The position numbers and the translations under genes are program-made. Shown here one piece after another: positions 38,040 to 44,533 of a stretch of 64,000 nucleotides of DNA (the first letter of the stretch is position 1; every line of letters starts with the position of its first letter). This DNA is from Cupriavidus sp. WGlv3. Lineage in GTDB: Bacteria > Pseudomonadota > Gammaproteobacteria > Burkholderiales > Burkholderiaceae. The stretch spans positions 62,001 to 126,000 of the forward strand of contig NZ_JALHRX010000010.1 of the NCBI RefSeq assembly GCF_023952475.1, given 5' to 3'. The notes below the pieces were generated by a model. The model saw only the letters and a list, made by a program, of their open reading frames with translations, ran no database searches and was not told where the DNA came from.

Positions 38040-39146
38040 ATGTCTTCCGTCTCCAGCCCCCGCACCACTCCGACCGCCGCGCCAGTCGCCGCGCCGGCCC
38101 TGCCGCCGCCCTGGTCCCAGCGCTTGCTGACGCTGCTGCCGCTGGGCGGCATTGCGTGGCTGGCGATTGCGCTGGCCGAGCATCCGGCGGTATCGCGCTA
38201 CGGGCTCAGCGCGCTGACGCTGGCCATGTGCGCCGGCATGGTTGCGGCCAATACGCTGCCGCGCCATTGGCTGGCGCCGCTGGCTCCCGGCATGCAGGTG
38301 GCGCGGCACTACCTGCTGCGGCTGGGCGTGGCGCTGTACGGGCTGCGCCTGACCTTCGCCTCGATCGTCGCGCTGGGCCTGCCGGGCATCGCCGTGCCGC
38401 TGACCATGCTGGTCGCCACGCTGCTGTTCGGCACCTGGGTCGGCACGGCCTTCTTCGGCCTGAGCCGCCGCGAGGCGATCCTGGTCAGTTCCGGCAGCGC
38501 CATCTGCGGCGCGGCCGCGGCCATCGCGGTGTCGTCGGTGGTGCGCACCGACGACAAGCAGACTGCCGTGGCGGTGGCGACGGTGGTGCTGTTCGGTACC
38601 GTCGGCATGCTGCTCTATCCCTACCTGTACGAACTGGCCACCGGCCACTGGCACTGGGCCGTGACCGAGCGCATGTTCGGCATCTTCACCGGGGCGACGC
38701 TGCACGAGGTGGCGCAGGTGATCGCCGCCGGCAAGATGATCAGCGAGCCGACCGCCGACGCCGCCGTGGTGGCCAAGATGGTGCGCGTGCTGGCCCTGGG
38801 CCCGCTGCTGCTGGTGATGGCGCTGTGGCCGCAGGGTGGGTCGCAAGCGGCCCAGTCCGGCGCCGGGGCCGGACGCCTGCGCGGCATCATGAAGTCGGTG
38901 CCGTGGTTCGCGGTGGGCTTTGTCGCGGTGATGGCGGTCAACTCGGCCGGGGCCGTGCCCGCTGCCTGGAAGGCGCCGCTGATCGCGCTGGACAACTGGC
39001 TGCTGGCCTGCGCGATGCTGGCGATCGGCCTGCACACCCGCATCGGCGACCTGGTGCGCGCCGGCCGCAAGCCGCTGGCACTGGCCGGGGTGCTGTTTGT
39101 GTTCCTGATGGGGGTGGGGGCGCTGATGTGCTACGCGATGGCGTGA
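38040..39146 (+). CDS. YeiH family membrane protein (putative sulfate/sulfite exporter)
   Basis: 368 residues with about ten membrane helices, of the family annotated as conserved hypothetical 698 / YeiH. Typical segments are YLLRLGVALYGLRLTFASI, SSGSAICGAAAAIA and FTGATLHEVAQVIAAGKM. The substrate has not been settled for the family; sulfonate or sulfite export is suspected. It starts at the ATG at 38040, divergent from the LysR gene and likely under its control, and is followed by an intrinsic terminator at 39168. Confidence 0.82.
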   Translation: MSSVSSPRTTPTAAPVAAPALPPPWSQRLLTLLPLGGIAWLAIALAEHPAVSRYGLSALTLAMCAGMVAANTLPRHWLAPLAPGMQVARHYLLRLGVALYGLRLTFASIVALGLPGIAVPLTMLVATLLFGTWVGTAFFGLSRREAILVSSGSAICGAAAAIAVSSVVRTDDKQTAVAVATVVLFGTVGMLLYPYLYELATGHWHWAVTERMFGIFTGATLHEVAQVIAAGKMISEPTADAAVVAKMVRVLALGPLLLVMALWPQGGSQAAQSGAGAGRLRGIMKSVPWFAVGFVAVMAVNSAGAVPAAWKAPLIALDNWLLACAMLAIGLHTRIGDLVRAGRKPLALAGVLFVFLMGVGALMCYAMA

Positions 39147-39167
39147 CGGCGCCGTCCGGAGTCAGGC

Positions 39168-39193
39168 AAAAAAGGGGCGAAGGCCCCTTTTTT
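39168..39193. terminator. Bidirectional terminator between yeiH-like gene and tRNA-Leu
   Basis: Six A, stem GGGGC-GAAG-GCCCC, six T. It serves the + strand transporter gene and, read on -, the tRNA-Leu transcript. Confidence 0.85.
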
Positions 39194-39278
39194 GTTTTGC
39201 TGCGAGTTCTTGCGGCCGCCAGTAGTGACCAGCGATCCGCAGCATGTCGCCGCCACGGAAATGGCGGCCACTGTGGAT

Positions 39279-39586
39279 TGGTGCCCGAGGCCGGAATCGA
39301 ACCGGCACGCCTTGCGGCGAGGGATTTTCTTCCCACTTCGGCTTTCGCCGCCAGCGCGGACGCTGTTCGTGGTCTGGAGCACGCCTTCACCATAGCCTTG
39401 CGGCCGTAGGTGCCCGCCGTCTGCTCTCTACACCTTCCCGACCATGCGATCGGGCTTGGCTCGGCGTTGGCTCGGATGCCATGCATCCAGGGCGTTCGCC
39501 GACTTTGACGGGCGTCACTTCGGGCGTTTCCCCCCGAAGGCTCAAATTTTCAAGTCCCTTGTGTCTACCGATTTCACCACTCGGGC
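39279..39586 (-). tRNA. tRNA-Leu(UAA) interrupted by a group I intron
   Basis: Read on -, the 5' exon (39586-39552, 35 nt) contains acceptor GCCCGAG, a D-arm and the 5' half of the anticodon arm ending AGGGACTT. The 3' exon (39328-39279, 50 nt) begins AAAATCCCT, has a variable arm CGCCGCAAGGCG, T-arm GCCGGTTCGATTCCGGC, acceptor CTCGGGC and encoded CCA. Joined, they form a perfect cloverleaf with loop CTTAAAA and anticodon TAA. The intervening 223 nt are inserted after U34. Standard ORF-based annotation leaves this region empty, and a scanner without group I support may miss the gene. Confidence 0.92.
39329..39551 (-). other. Group I intron (223 nt) in tRNA-Leu(UAA)
   Basis: On the - strand the intron starts GAAAATTTGAGCC and ends in G (terminal omega-G). 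The 5' exon end ACTT can pair with the internal guide GAG through a U-G wobble at the splice site. Core-like segments AGAGAGCAGACGGCGGGCAC (39410-39429) and GCCGAGCCAAGCCC (39453-39466) resemble the P7/P3 and P6 strands of cyanobacterial tRNA-Leu introns, which use the same U34/A35 insertion point. There is no endonuclease ORF. Subgroup assignment would need folding. Confidence 0.87.
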
Positions 39587-39658
39587 GCGAGCGCTGTGTC
39601 AGTTTCCGGTTTGGCGCCAGACGGGCTCCGGTTGCTGCCAGCGCGCGGCAAGCCCGAT

Positions 39659-39687
39659 ATTGTGGTGGCTCCGCATCCCGGATGCAA
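39659..39687 (-). promoter_or_regulatory. Probable tRNA-Leu promoter
   Basis: On the - strand TTGCAT (39687-39682), 17-base spacer, CACAAT (39664-39659). This leaves a leader of about 65 bases before the 5' exon. Confidence 0.6.
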
Positions 39688-39758
39688 GCTGCGGCTAAGA
39701 CGAAAGGGCAGGTCGCGAGCGCGCCGACACCTCAGACCAGCCTTGAGCGAAAAGTGAC

Positions 39759-39785
39759 GACACTGTTACGGCTGGTAACAATGTC
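39759..39785. promoter_or_regulatory. 11-base inverted repeat, candidate operator
   Basis: GACACTGTTAC and GTAACAATGTC flank GGCTG, with one mismatch in the arms. It lies just upstream of the -35 of the YYGPP protein gene, the place for an activator or repressor site. The GTTAC/GTAAC cores recall direct or inverted sites of OmpR-type regulators, but no specific regulator can be named. Confidence 0.5.
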
Positions 39786-39795
39786 GTGTGCGCCG

Positions 39796-39826
39796 TTGCA
39801 CCTGGAAATTTCCGAACCCCTACAAT
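39796..39826 (+). promoter_or_regulatory. Promoter of the YYGPP-repeat protein gene
   Basis: TTGCAC (39796-39801) and TACAAT (39821-39826) with a 19-base spacer. The inverted repeat lies 10 bases upstream. Confidence 0.55.
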
Positions 39827-39862
39827 ATCAGTTACGAGAAATCCCACTTTTGAGAGGCGGAT

Positions 39863-40219
39863 ATGAAACGTTGGTGGCTTGCAGCATTTGGTATTGCCGC
39901 CGGGTTGGCGTCTGGCGCAGCCATGGCCCATGTGAGCGTTGGCGTGTCCGTCGGCGTTCCGGGCGTGGTGATCGGTGCGCCGGCGTATTATCCGCCCGCT
40001 CCGGCCTACTATGGCCCGCCGCCCGTCGTGGTGGCGCCGGCTCCGGTCTATTATGGTCCGCCGCCCGTGGTGGTTCGGCCGCGTCCGGTCTACTACGGTC
40101 CTGGCTATTACGGTCCGCCCCGCTATTACGGCGGTCATCGCGGCTACTATGGCCCGCCGGGCTATCACCGCGGCCATCGCCACGGGCATGGTCACGGTCA
40201 CGGCAGGTGGCGCGATTAA
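39863..40219 (+). CDS. Small secreted Tyr/Pro/Gly-rich repeat protein with His-rich tail
   Basis: 118 residues. A signal peptide (MKRWWLAAFGIAAGLASGAA, about 1-22) precedes a repeat-rich mature part with multiple YYGPP/VVV units and then a basic His/Gly tail (HRHGHGHGHG). The composition suggests an exported metal-binding or surface-coating protein, similar to uncharacterised proteins common in Burkholderiaceae. No enzyme motif is seen. GAGAGGCGGAT precedes the ATG, and a terminator follows 30 bases after the stop, so it forms a single-gene unit, possibly governed by the inverted repeat at 39759-39785. Confidence 0.75.
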   Translation: MKRWWLAAFGIAAGLASGAAMAHVSVGVSVGVPGVVIGAPAYYPPAPAYYGPPPVVVAPAPVYYGPPPVVVRPRPVYYGPGYYGPPRYYGGHRGYYGPPGYHRGHRHGHGHGHGRWRD

Positions 40220-40248
40220 GCGCGGTCTACGATCCACTTGTCCTGAAG

Positions 40249-40275
40249 ACAGGGCCCGATTGCGGGCCCTTTCCT
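40249..40275 (+). terminator. Terminator of the YYGPP protein gene
   Basis: AGGGCCCG-ATTG-CGGGCCCT followed by TTCCTTTT. Confidence 0.8.
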
Positions 40276-40334
40276 TTTGGGCGCTGCATTGCGACATAAC
40301 GGTGCCGGGCTGGTTCCAGGATGACTGACGCAAT

Positions 40335-40348
40335 TTGATCGAGGTCAA
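40335..40348. promoter_or_regulatory. FNR/ANR-type box
   Basis: TTGATCGAGGTCAA is a 5-4-5 dyad matching the Crp/Fnr consensus TTGAT-N4-ATCAA with one change. It lies 137 bases before the tandem-repeat protein start, so that gene may respond to low oxygen. Confidence 0.6.
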
Positions 40349-40484
40349 AATATTTGAACGGACTGCTCAAAGCATCACCTGCATCAGAATAAGGGTTTTC
40401 CCTAAACTACTTATGTGACATCGCGATGACGCTGGTTCATCTGGCGTGCGATGCCGTGACCAACCAAGAAGCAAGGGGAATCTC

Positions 40485-40742
40485 ATGAAGATCAAACAAG
40501 CCGTGATTGCCGCCGCCGCACTGGCGTTCCTGGGCACTGCGTCCACCGCCTCGTTCGCTGCGGTCGGCAAGGTCGACCCGTATCTCGACGGCGCCAAGGT
40601 CGGCGCAGTCGACCCGTACACCGATGGCGCCAAGATCGGCAAGCCGGATCCGTTCACCGATGGCGCGCGTGTCGGCAAGACCGACCCGTACACCGACGGC
40701 GCCAGGCTGGGCAAGCCCGATCCGTTCACCGACGGCGCCTGA
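40485..40742 (+). CDS. Secreted 85-residue protein of five tandem 11-12-residue repeats
   Basis: A signal peptide (about residues 1-25, cleavage near ASFA) is followed almost entirely by five repeats of the form (V/I/L)GKxDP(Y/F)TDGA(K/R). Each repeat carries D-P-aromatic-T-D-G, two aspartates and a glycine. I do not recognise a named family. The acidic DPxTDG units could bind calcium or another cation, or repeat as a structural solenoid; this is inference. The ATG at 40485 has AAGGGGA seven bases upstream. An FNR-like box lies upstream and a terminator 30 bases downstream, so it is a stand-alone unit. Confidence 0.8.
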   Translation: MKIKQAVIAAAALAFLGTASTASFAAVGKVDPYLDGAKVGAVDPYTDGAKIGKPDPFTDGARVGKTDPYTDGARLGKPDPFTDGA

Positions 40743-40768
40743 CCGCGCCGCTGCAGTGCTCGCATGAC

Positions 40769-40793
40769 CAATGGCCCGCTCGCGGGCCATTTT
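40769..40793 (+). terminator. Terminator of the tandem-repeat protein gene
   Basis: ATGGCCCG-CTCG-CGGGCCAT followed by TTT. Confidence 0.75.
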
Positions 40794-40903
40794 GCCGTGG
40801 TGCGCACGGTGGGCGGGCAGGGCGCAGGCCGGCTGCCATGACGGTGGCGCAGGTGCGGCGCTATACTTCGGCCTCTATCCAAATCAATGACCAGGAGAGT
40901 GGC

Positions 40904-41311
40904 ATGCAGCAAAAGACGGTTCTGACGGCAGACGATGTGAAGAAGATCATGGCCGCAGCGGAAACCGAGGCAAAGAACCATCACTGGGCCGTGTCGATCG
41001 TCGTGGTCGACGACGGCGGCCATATGCTGGCCATGCAGCGCCTGGACGGCGCCGCGCCGATCTCGGCCTATATCGCCGGCGAAAAGGCCCGTACCTCGGC
41101 GCTGGGCCGGCGTGAGTCGAAGGTCTACGAAGACATGATCAACAACGGCCGCTACTCGTTCATGACGGCGCCGGTGCTGCAGGGCATGCTGGAGGGCGGC
41201 GTGCCCATCGTCTGCAACGAGCAGGTGGTAGGCGCGGTCGGCGTGTCGGGCGTGAAGTCGACCGAGGACGCGCAGGTCGCGCGTGCCGGCATCGCCGCGC
41301 TGGGCCTGTAA
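40904..41311 (+). CDS. GlcG/HbpS family heme- or cobalamin-binding-like protein (DUF336)
   Basis: 135 residues. The fold family includes GlcG, HbpS and PduO C-terminal domains. Seen here: ADDVKKIMAAAETEAK (N-terminal helix), WAVSIVVVDDGGHMLAMQRLDGA (core strand and loop), SAYIAGEKARTSAL and the VGAVGVSGVKSTEDAQVA turn near the end. No signal peptide, so cytoplasmic. Ligand unknown; related proteins bind heme or cobalamin or are glycolate-operon accessories. The CAGGAGAG ribosome site fits the ATG at 40904; the longer frame upstream is ignored. Confidence 0.82.
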   Translation: MQQKTVLTADDVKKIMAAAETEAKNHHWAVSIVVVDDGGHMLAMQRLDGAAPISAYIAGEKARTSALGRRESKVYEDMINNGRYSFMTAPVLQGMLEGGVPIVCNEQVVGAVGVSGVKSTEDAQVARAGIAALGL

Positions 41312-41341
41312 GGCACGCGCCGGCGCTGGCGCCGGCGCATG

Positions 41342-41371
41342 AAAAAGCCCCGCAGGCAAGGCCTGCGGGGC
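41342..41371 (-). terminator. Rho-independent terminator on the - strand, 3' of hemP
   Basis: GCCCCGCAGGC-AAG-GCCTGCGGGGC with an A run on the left, which reads as a T run on -. It lies about 210 bases beyond the hemP stop, so the hemP transcript would carry a long 3' tail. Confidence 0.85.
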
Positions 41372-41410
41372 GGCATAAAAGAGGGCATGGCTGGGTAGGG
41401 CCGGCCTGGC

Positions 41411-41483
41411 GTGGGGTCTGACTCCCGCCCGCGGCACGCATACCTGGCTACTGCCCAACACCTCGTTCCGAGGTGGTCCCCAC
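41411..41483 (-). ncRNA. Structured region in the hemP 3' tail, candidate small RNA
   Basis: The ends GTGGGG and CCCCAC can close a 73-nt domain that contains a perfect 7-bp hairpin (CACCTCG-TTC-CGAGGTG, 41459-41475) and a weaker inner stem. It lies between the hemP stop and the terminator at 41342, on a transcript predicted to be Fur-controlled. It is not a known RNA to me. Not a protein-coding stretch. Confidence 0.35.
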
Positions 41484-41579
41484 AAAAGTCTTTGCTGCCA
41501 CGTTCGTGGCGTCCGCGCCTGGCGCGGGTTTCGAATGGCTTCCCTGGCTGTCTTCCTGCGGAATCGCCGTGGAGCTGCA

Positions 41580-41912
41580 TCATTTGGTCAGGATCAGCTT
41601 CCCATAGCGCGTCACGCGCAGCGTGTAGACCTCGCCGTTGTGCAGGATCGGCAGCGTGCTGGCACCGCGCATGATGGCTTCCAGCGCCACCGGCTCGCCG
41701 ACGGGCGCCGAGCTCAGGCTGTCGCGCACCAGCGCTTCCAGGCGCGCGGGCAGGGCGGCCACCGCGGATTTGACCGAGGCGATCGCCGACGGGGCGGTCT
41801 TGGCGCCGGCATCCCGGCGCGGCTGCGCGACCACGTCGACGCGGCGCAGCGACAAGCGGCGGCGGGTGACTTCACGGGGTTGCGACAGCGGCAGGGATAG
41901 TGTGCTCATCAT
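41580..41912 (-). CDS. hemP: Hemin uptake protein HemP
   Basis: Small protein whose C-terminus PILHNGEVYTLRVTRYGKLI is the HemP family signature (PILHNGE...YxLRxTRxGKLILTK). 110 residues, longer than most HemP because of an Arg/Ala-rich N-terminal part. HemP is needed for heme use in several betaproteobacteria, where it has been proposed to act as a regulator of heme-uptake genes. Two adjacent ATG codons (41912, 41909) follow GGAG. The promoter directly upstream carries a Fur-type box, so iron limitation should induce it. Confidence 0.88.
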   Translation of the reverse strand: MMSTLSLPLSQPREVTRRRLSLRRVDVVAQPRRDAGAKTAPSAIASVKSAVAALPARLEALVRDSLSSAPVGEPVALEAIMRGASTLPILHNGEVYTLRVTRYGKLILTK

Positions 41913-41994
41913 CTGGCTCCGGTTCTGCGATAGGAGAGTAAGGGGAGTGCAATCAGGGGGCAGTCGTGCCGCGCCCGTCGCAGTCAATGAAAGA

Positions 41995-42023
41995 ATATTA
42001 AATGAGAATTGTTATCATTACAA
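41995..42023 (-). promoter_or_regulatory. hemP promoter
   Basis: On - strand TTGTAA (42023-42018), 17-base spacer, TAATAT (42000-41995). The spacer is almost exactly occupied by the Fur-type box. Confidence 0.75.
42001..42019. promoter_or_regulatory. Fur-type box at the hemP promoter
   Basis: AATGAGAATTGTTATCATT is an imperfect palindrome resembling the 19-bp Fur consensus GATAATGATAATCATTATC; it overlaps the promoter and would block it when iron is plentiful. Confidence 0.75.
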
Positions 42024-42106
42024 TAGCCTCTCGCTAAGATTCGGGCAATAGCTACCGCTGGTGTCGCGGCACCAGCGGCAACTGCGAGCAAGCTGTCGGC
42101 ACCATG

Positions 42107-42133
42107 ACAAAAGGGCACCCGAAGGTGCCCTTT
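42107..42133 (-). terminator. Terminator of tonB-exbB-exbD
   Basis: AAAGGGCACC-CGAA-GGTGCCCTTT with an A run on the left side, 30 bases beyond the exbD stop. Confidence 0.82.
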
Positions 42134-42162
42134 GTCGTTAGAAGGCGCCGGCAGGCGCCGGC

Positions 42163-42576
<414 letters not shown>

Positions 42577-42597
42577 GATGACTTCCTTGCTAGCGGT

Positions 42598-43326
42598 TTA
42601 GCGCTGTGCCGTGGCCAGGCGCACGGTGCCGTCCTCGGCGCGGGCGCCGGTGGGGCGCACGCGCGCACCGGTGACGAAGTAGGCGTGCAGGTCGTGGGCA
42701 AAGCGGTTGAGCTTCGAGATCACCGACTTGTTGCCGCGGGTGAGGGCGTTATAGCCCAGCACGGCAGGGATTGCCACGGCCAGGCCGAAGGCGGTCATGA
42801 TCAGCGCCTCGCCCACCGGGCCGGCAACCTTGTCGATGGTCGGGACGCCCGAGGCGCCGATGCCGATCAGCGCGTGGTAGATGCCCCACACGGTGCCGAA
42901 CAGGCCGACGAACGGCGCGGTCGAGCCCACCGATGCCAGCACGGCCAGGCCCGACTGCATCCGCGCCACCGATTCATCGATGGAGCTCTTCAGCGAGCGG
43001 GTCAGCCAGTCGGAGATATCCATCACGTCGTGCAGTTGCGGCTGGCTGGCGCGATGGTGCTGGGCAGCTTCCTTGCCGGCGATGGCCAGCGTGCGGAACG
43101 GGTTCGAATCGCCGGCGCCCAGGGTTTCCAGCGCGTGGTCGAAGTCGTCCGAGTGCCAGAAGCGCTTTTCCGCGCCTTGCGCCATCTTCTTCAGGCGCAC
43201 CAGATCCCACGCCTTGGTCAGGATCACGATCCATGAGGCGAGCGACATGATCAGCAGAATGATGGCGGTCGCACGCATGACGAAGTCGCCTTGCGACCAG
43301 AGGTGGGTGAGTCCGAGGTCCTGCAT
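42598..43326 (-). CDS. exbB: Biopolymer transport protein ExbB (MotA/TolQ/ExbB family)
   Basis: 242 residues with three membrane helices: about residues 15-40, a second near 125-150 in the GLAVLASVGSTAPFVGLFGT region, and a third near 170-195 in EALIMTAFGLAVAIPAVLGY. The large cytoplasmic loop between helices 1 and 2 is typical. Forms the pentameric channel of the TonB energy complex. Start ATG at 43326; 63 bases separate it from tonB upstream in the same operon. Confidence 0.93.
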   Translation of the reverse strand: MQDLGLTHLWSQGDFVMRATAIILLIMSLASWIVILTKAWDLVRLKKMAQGAEKRFWHSDDFDHALETLGAGDSNPFRTLAIAGKEAAQHHRASQPQLHDVMDISDWLTRSLKSSIDESVARMQSGLAVLASVGSTAPFVGLFGTVWGIYHALIGIGASGVPTIDKVAGPVGEALIMTAFGLAVAIPAVLGYNALTRGNKSVISKLNRFAHDLHAYFVTGARVRPTGARAEDGTVRLATAQR

Positions 43327-43389
43327 GTGTTGGTTTCCTGGTGAGTTCGCTGGGTTTAGGTCAGATCAGAGATCGGAAATCTGGGGTGT

Positions 43390-44046
43390 TCAGTTCAGCT
43401 CGAAGCCGATCGGCTGTTGCGCCGTGACGGCGACGGCGCGGCCGTTGTCCATATAGGGCTTGCAGCGCATGGCCTGCACGGCTTCCACCGCGGCCTGGTC
43501 AAGGCGCGACGAGCCGCTCGACGACACCACGGCGGTCTTGACGACCTTGCCGCTTTCATCGGTGGTCAGCCGCACCACGGTCTTGCCGGTCTCGCCCATG
43601 CGGCGCGACTGGGAAGGATACTTCGGTTGCGGCGGCGTGCACTGGATCTCGCCGATGCCGACAGCACGCGGCGCGGCCGAAACCGGTGCCGGGGCGGGCT
43701 CGGGCGGTGCCGGGGGCGCCGGCGGGGCGGGCGGCGCTTCAGGCGCCGAAGGCGTCGGCGGCAGGTCGGCGACCGGCTGCGGTGCCGGCTTGGGCTGCGG
43801 CGGCGTCGGCTTGGGCGTGGTCACCTTGACCTGCTTGGGCGGTGTTTCCTGCTTGGGCTTCGGCTTGGGCGGCTCCGGCGGGGCCTCCTGCTTGGGCGGT
43901 TCGAGCGGAATGATGCGCGCAATGATTTCCGGCGCGATCACGGCCTCGGTGAGCTTGCGGCCCAGGCCGCTCTGGATCAGGTAAAGCAGGCCGACGTGGA
44001 ACAGCAGGACGGCGAGCGTAATCTTCAAGAAGCGTTGGTCGAACAT
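43390..44046 (-). CDS. tonB: Energy transducer TonB
   Basis: 218 residues. One membrane anchor (LAVLLFHVGLLYLIQSGLG, about 10-28) is followed by a Pro/Lys/Glu-rich periplasmic rod (PEPPKPKPKQETPPKQ-type repeats, about 50-130) and the TonB C-terminal domain (about 135-215) with PQPKYPSQSRRMGETGKTV and YMDNGRAVAV. It spans the periplasm to reach TonB-dependent receptors. It heads the exbB-exbD operon, with a Fur-type site about 190 bases upstream and a 21-residue ORF in between. Confidence 0.94.
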   Translation of the reverse strand: MFDQRFLKITLAVLLFHVGLLYLIQSGLGRKLTEAVIAPEIIARIIPLEPPKQEAPPEPPKPKPKQETPPKQVKVTTPKPTPPQPKPAPQPVADLPPTPSAPEAPPAPPAPPAPPEPAPAPVSAAPRAVGIGEIQCTPPQPKYPSQSRRMGETGKTVVRLTTDESGKVVKTAVVSSSGSSRLDQAAVEAVQAMRCKPYMDNGRAVAVTAQQPIGFELN

Positions 44047-44097
44047 GTGTCAACAACAAAAGTCTGCCGGCGGCGGCACCTCGGCGGCCGTGCGCCG

Positions 44098-44163
44098 TCA
44101 CTTGCGGTAGAACAGGATCAGCGAGATGCCGCAACCGACCAGCAGGCTAAGCAGCAATTCCAT
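44098..44163 (-). CDS. 21-residue membrane micro-ORF at the head of the tonB operon
   Basis: Too short for normal gene calling. The ATG at 44163 is preceded by GAAGGAG at an 8-base spacing, the best ribosome site in this operon. The frame encodes MELLLSLLVGCGISLILFYR and Lys then stop: one complete hydrophobic helix with a Cys in the middle and a basic C-terminal anchor. It ends 51 bases before tonB and lies after the Fur-type site, so it would be the first translated product of the iron-regulated transcript. Not recognised by me; it could be a genuine small membrane protein or a leader peptide that sets tonB translation. Confidence 0.6.
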   Translation of the reverse strand: MELLLSLLVGCGISLILFYRK

Positions 44164-44236
44164 GATAAACGCTCCTTCAACTGGGTTGCCGTGGGAGCGC
44201 CACTCTGGGGCAGCGTGTCAGCTGCTGAGTATAAAC

Positions 44237-44255
44237 GATAATGATTCTTATTTGT
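44237..44255. promoter_or_regulatory. Fur-type box of the tonB operon
   Basis: GATAATGATTCTTATTTGT matches the left half of the Fur consensus perfectly and the right half in part. A TATACT hexamer on - (44232-44227) just downstream could be the -10. The remaining bases to the + strand ATPase gene (to 44533) hold no recognisable feature. Confidence 0.65.
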
Positions 44256-44533
44256 TGTGATTTGTGCGCCGCAACTGGAATTTTCTCCCTGCGCGCGTTA
44301 TACCGGCAAGTCCCGGCGGCAAATCGGAAGGGGGCAATACGGTTGAATCATGCGCGCTGGCACGCCATCGCACCGCGCCGCGTTTCGGTGCCCCAGGCCA
44401 CCATGGCCGGCGCCGACCGCGCACGGGCGCGCCCGCAGGGCGGGAAAGCGCGCTAGCATAGAAAGACACTGCAGACGTGGCGGTGCGCCTGTCGCGGCCC
44501 GCCATTGCGCATCGCGCGCTCGGGGACCCGTCC

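Noticed and set aside
41411-41483. A tRNA-like fold in the hemP 3' tail (7-base outer pairing and a T-arm-like hairpin)
   Set aside because: The T loop is not TTCGANN, the anticodon arm is absent, and a U-U pair breaks the acceptor, so it is not a tRNA.
41342-41580. Cobalamin riboswitch-like words (AGTCAGACC, AGCCAGG) on the - strand
   Set aside because: The B12-box and the CCGCAACTG core do not occur in the right order, and the region is at the 3' end of a gene rather than its leader.
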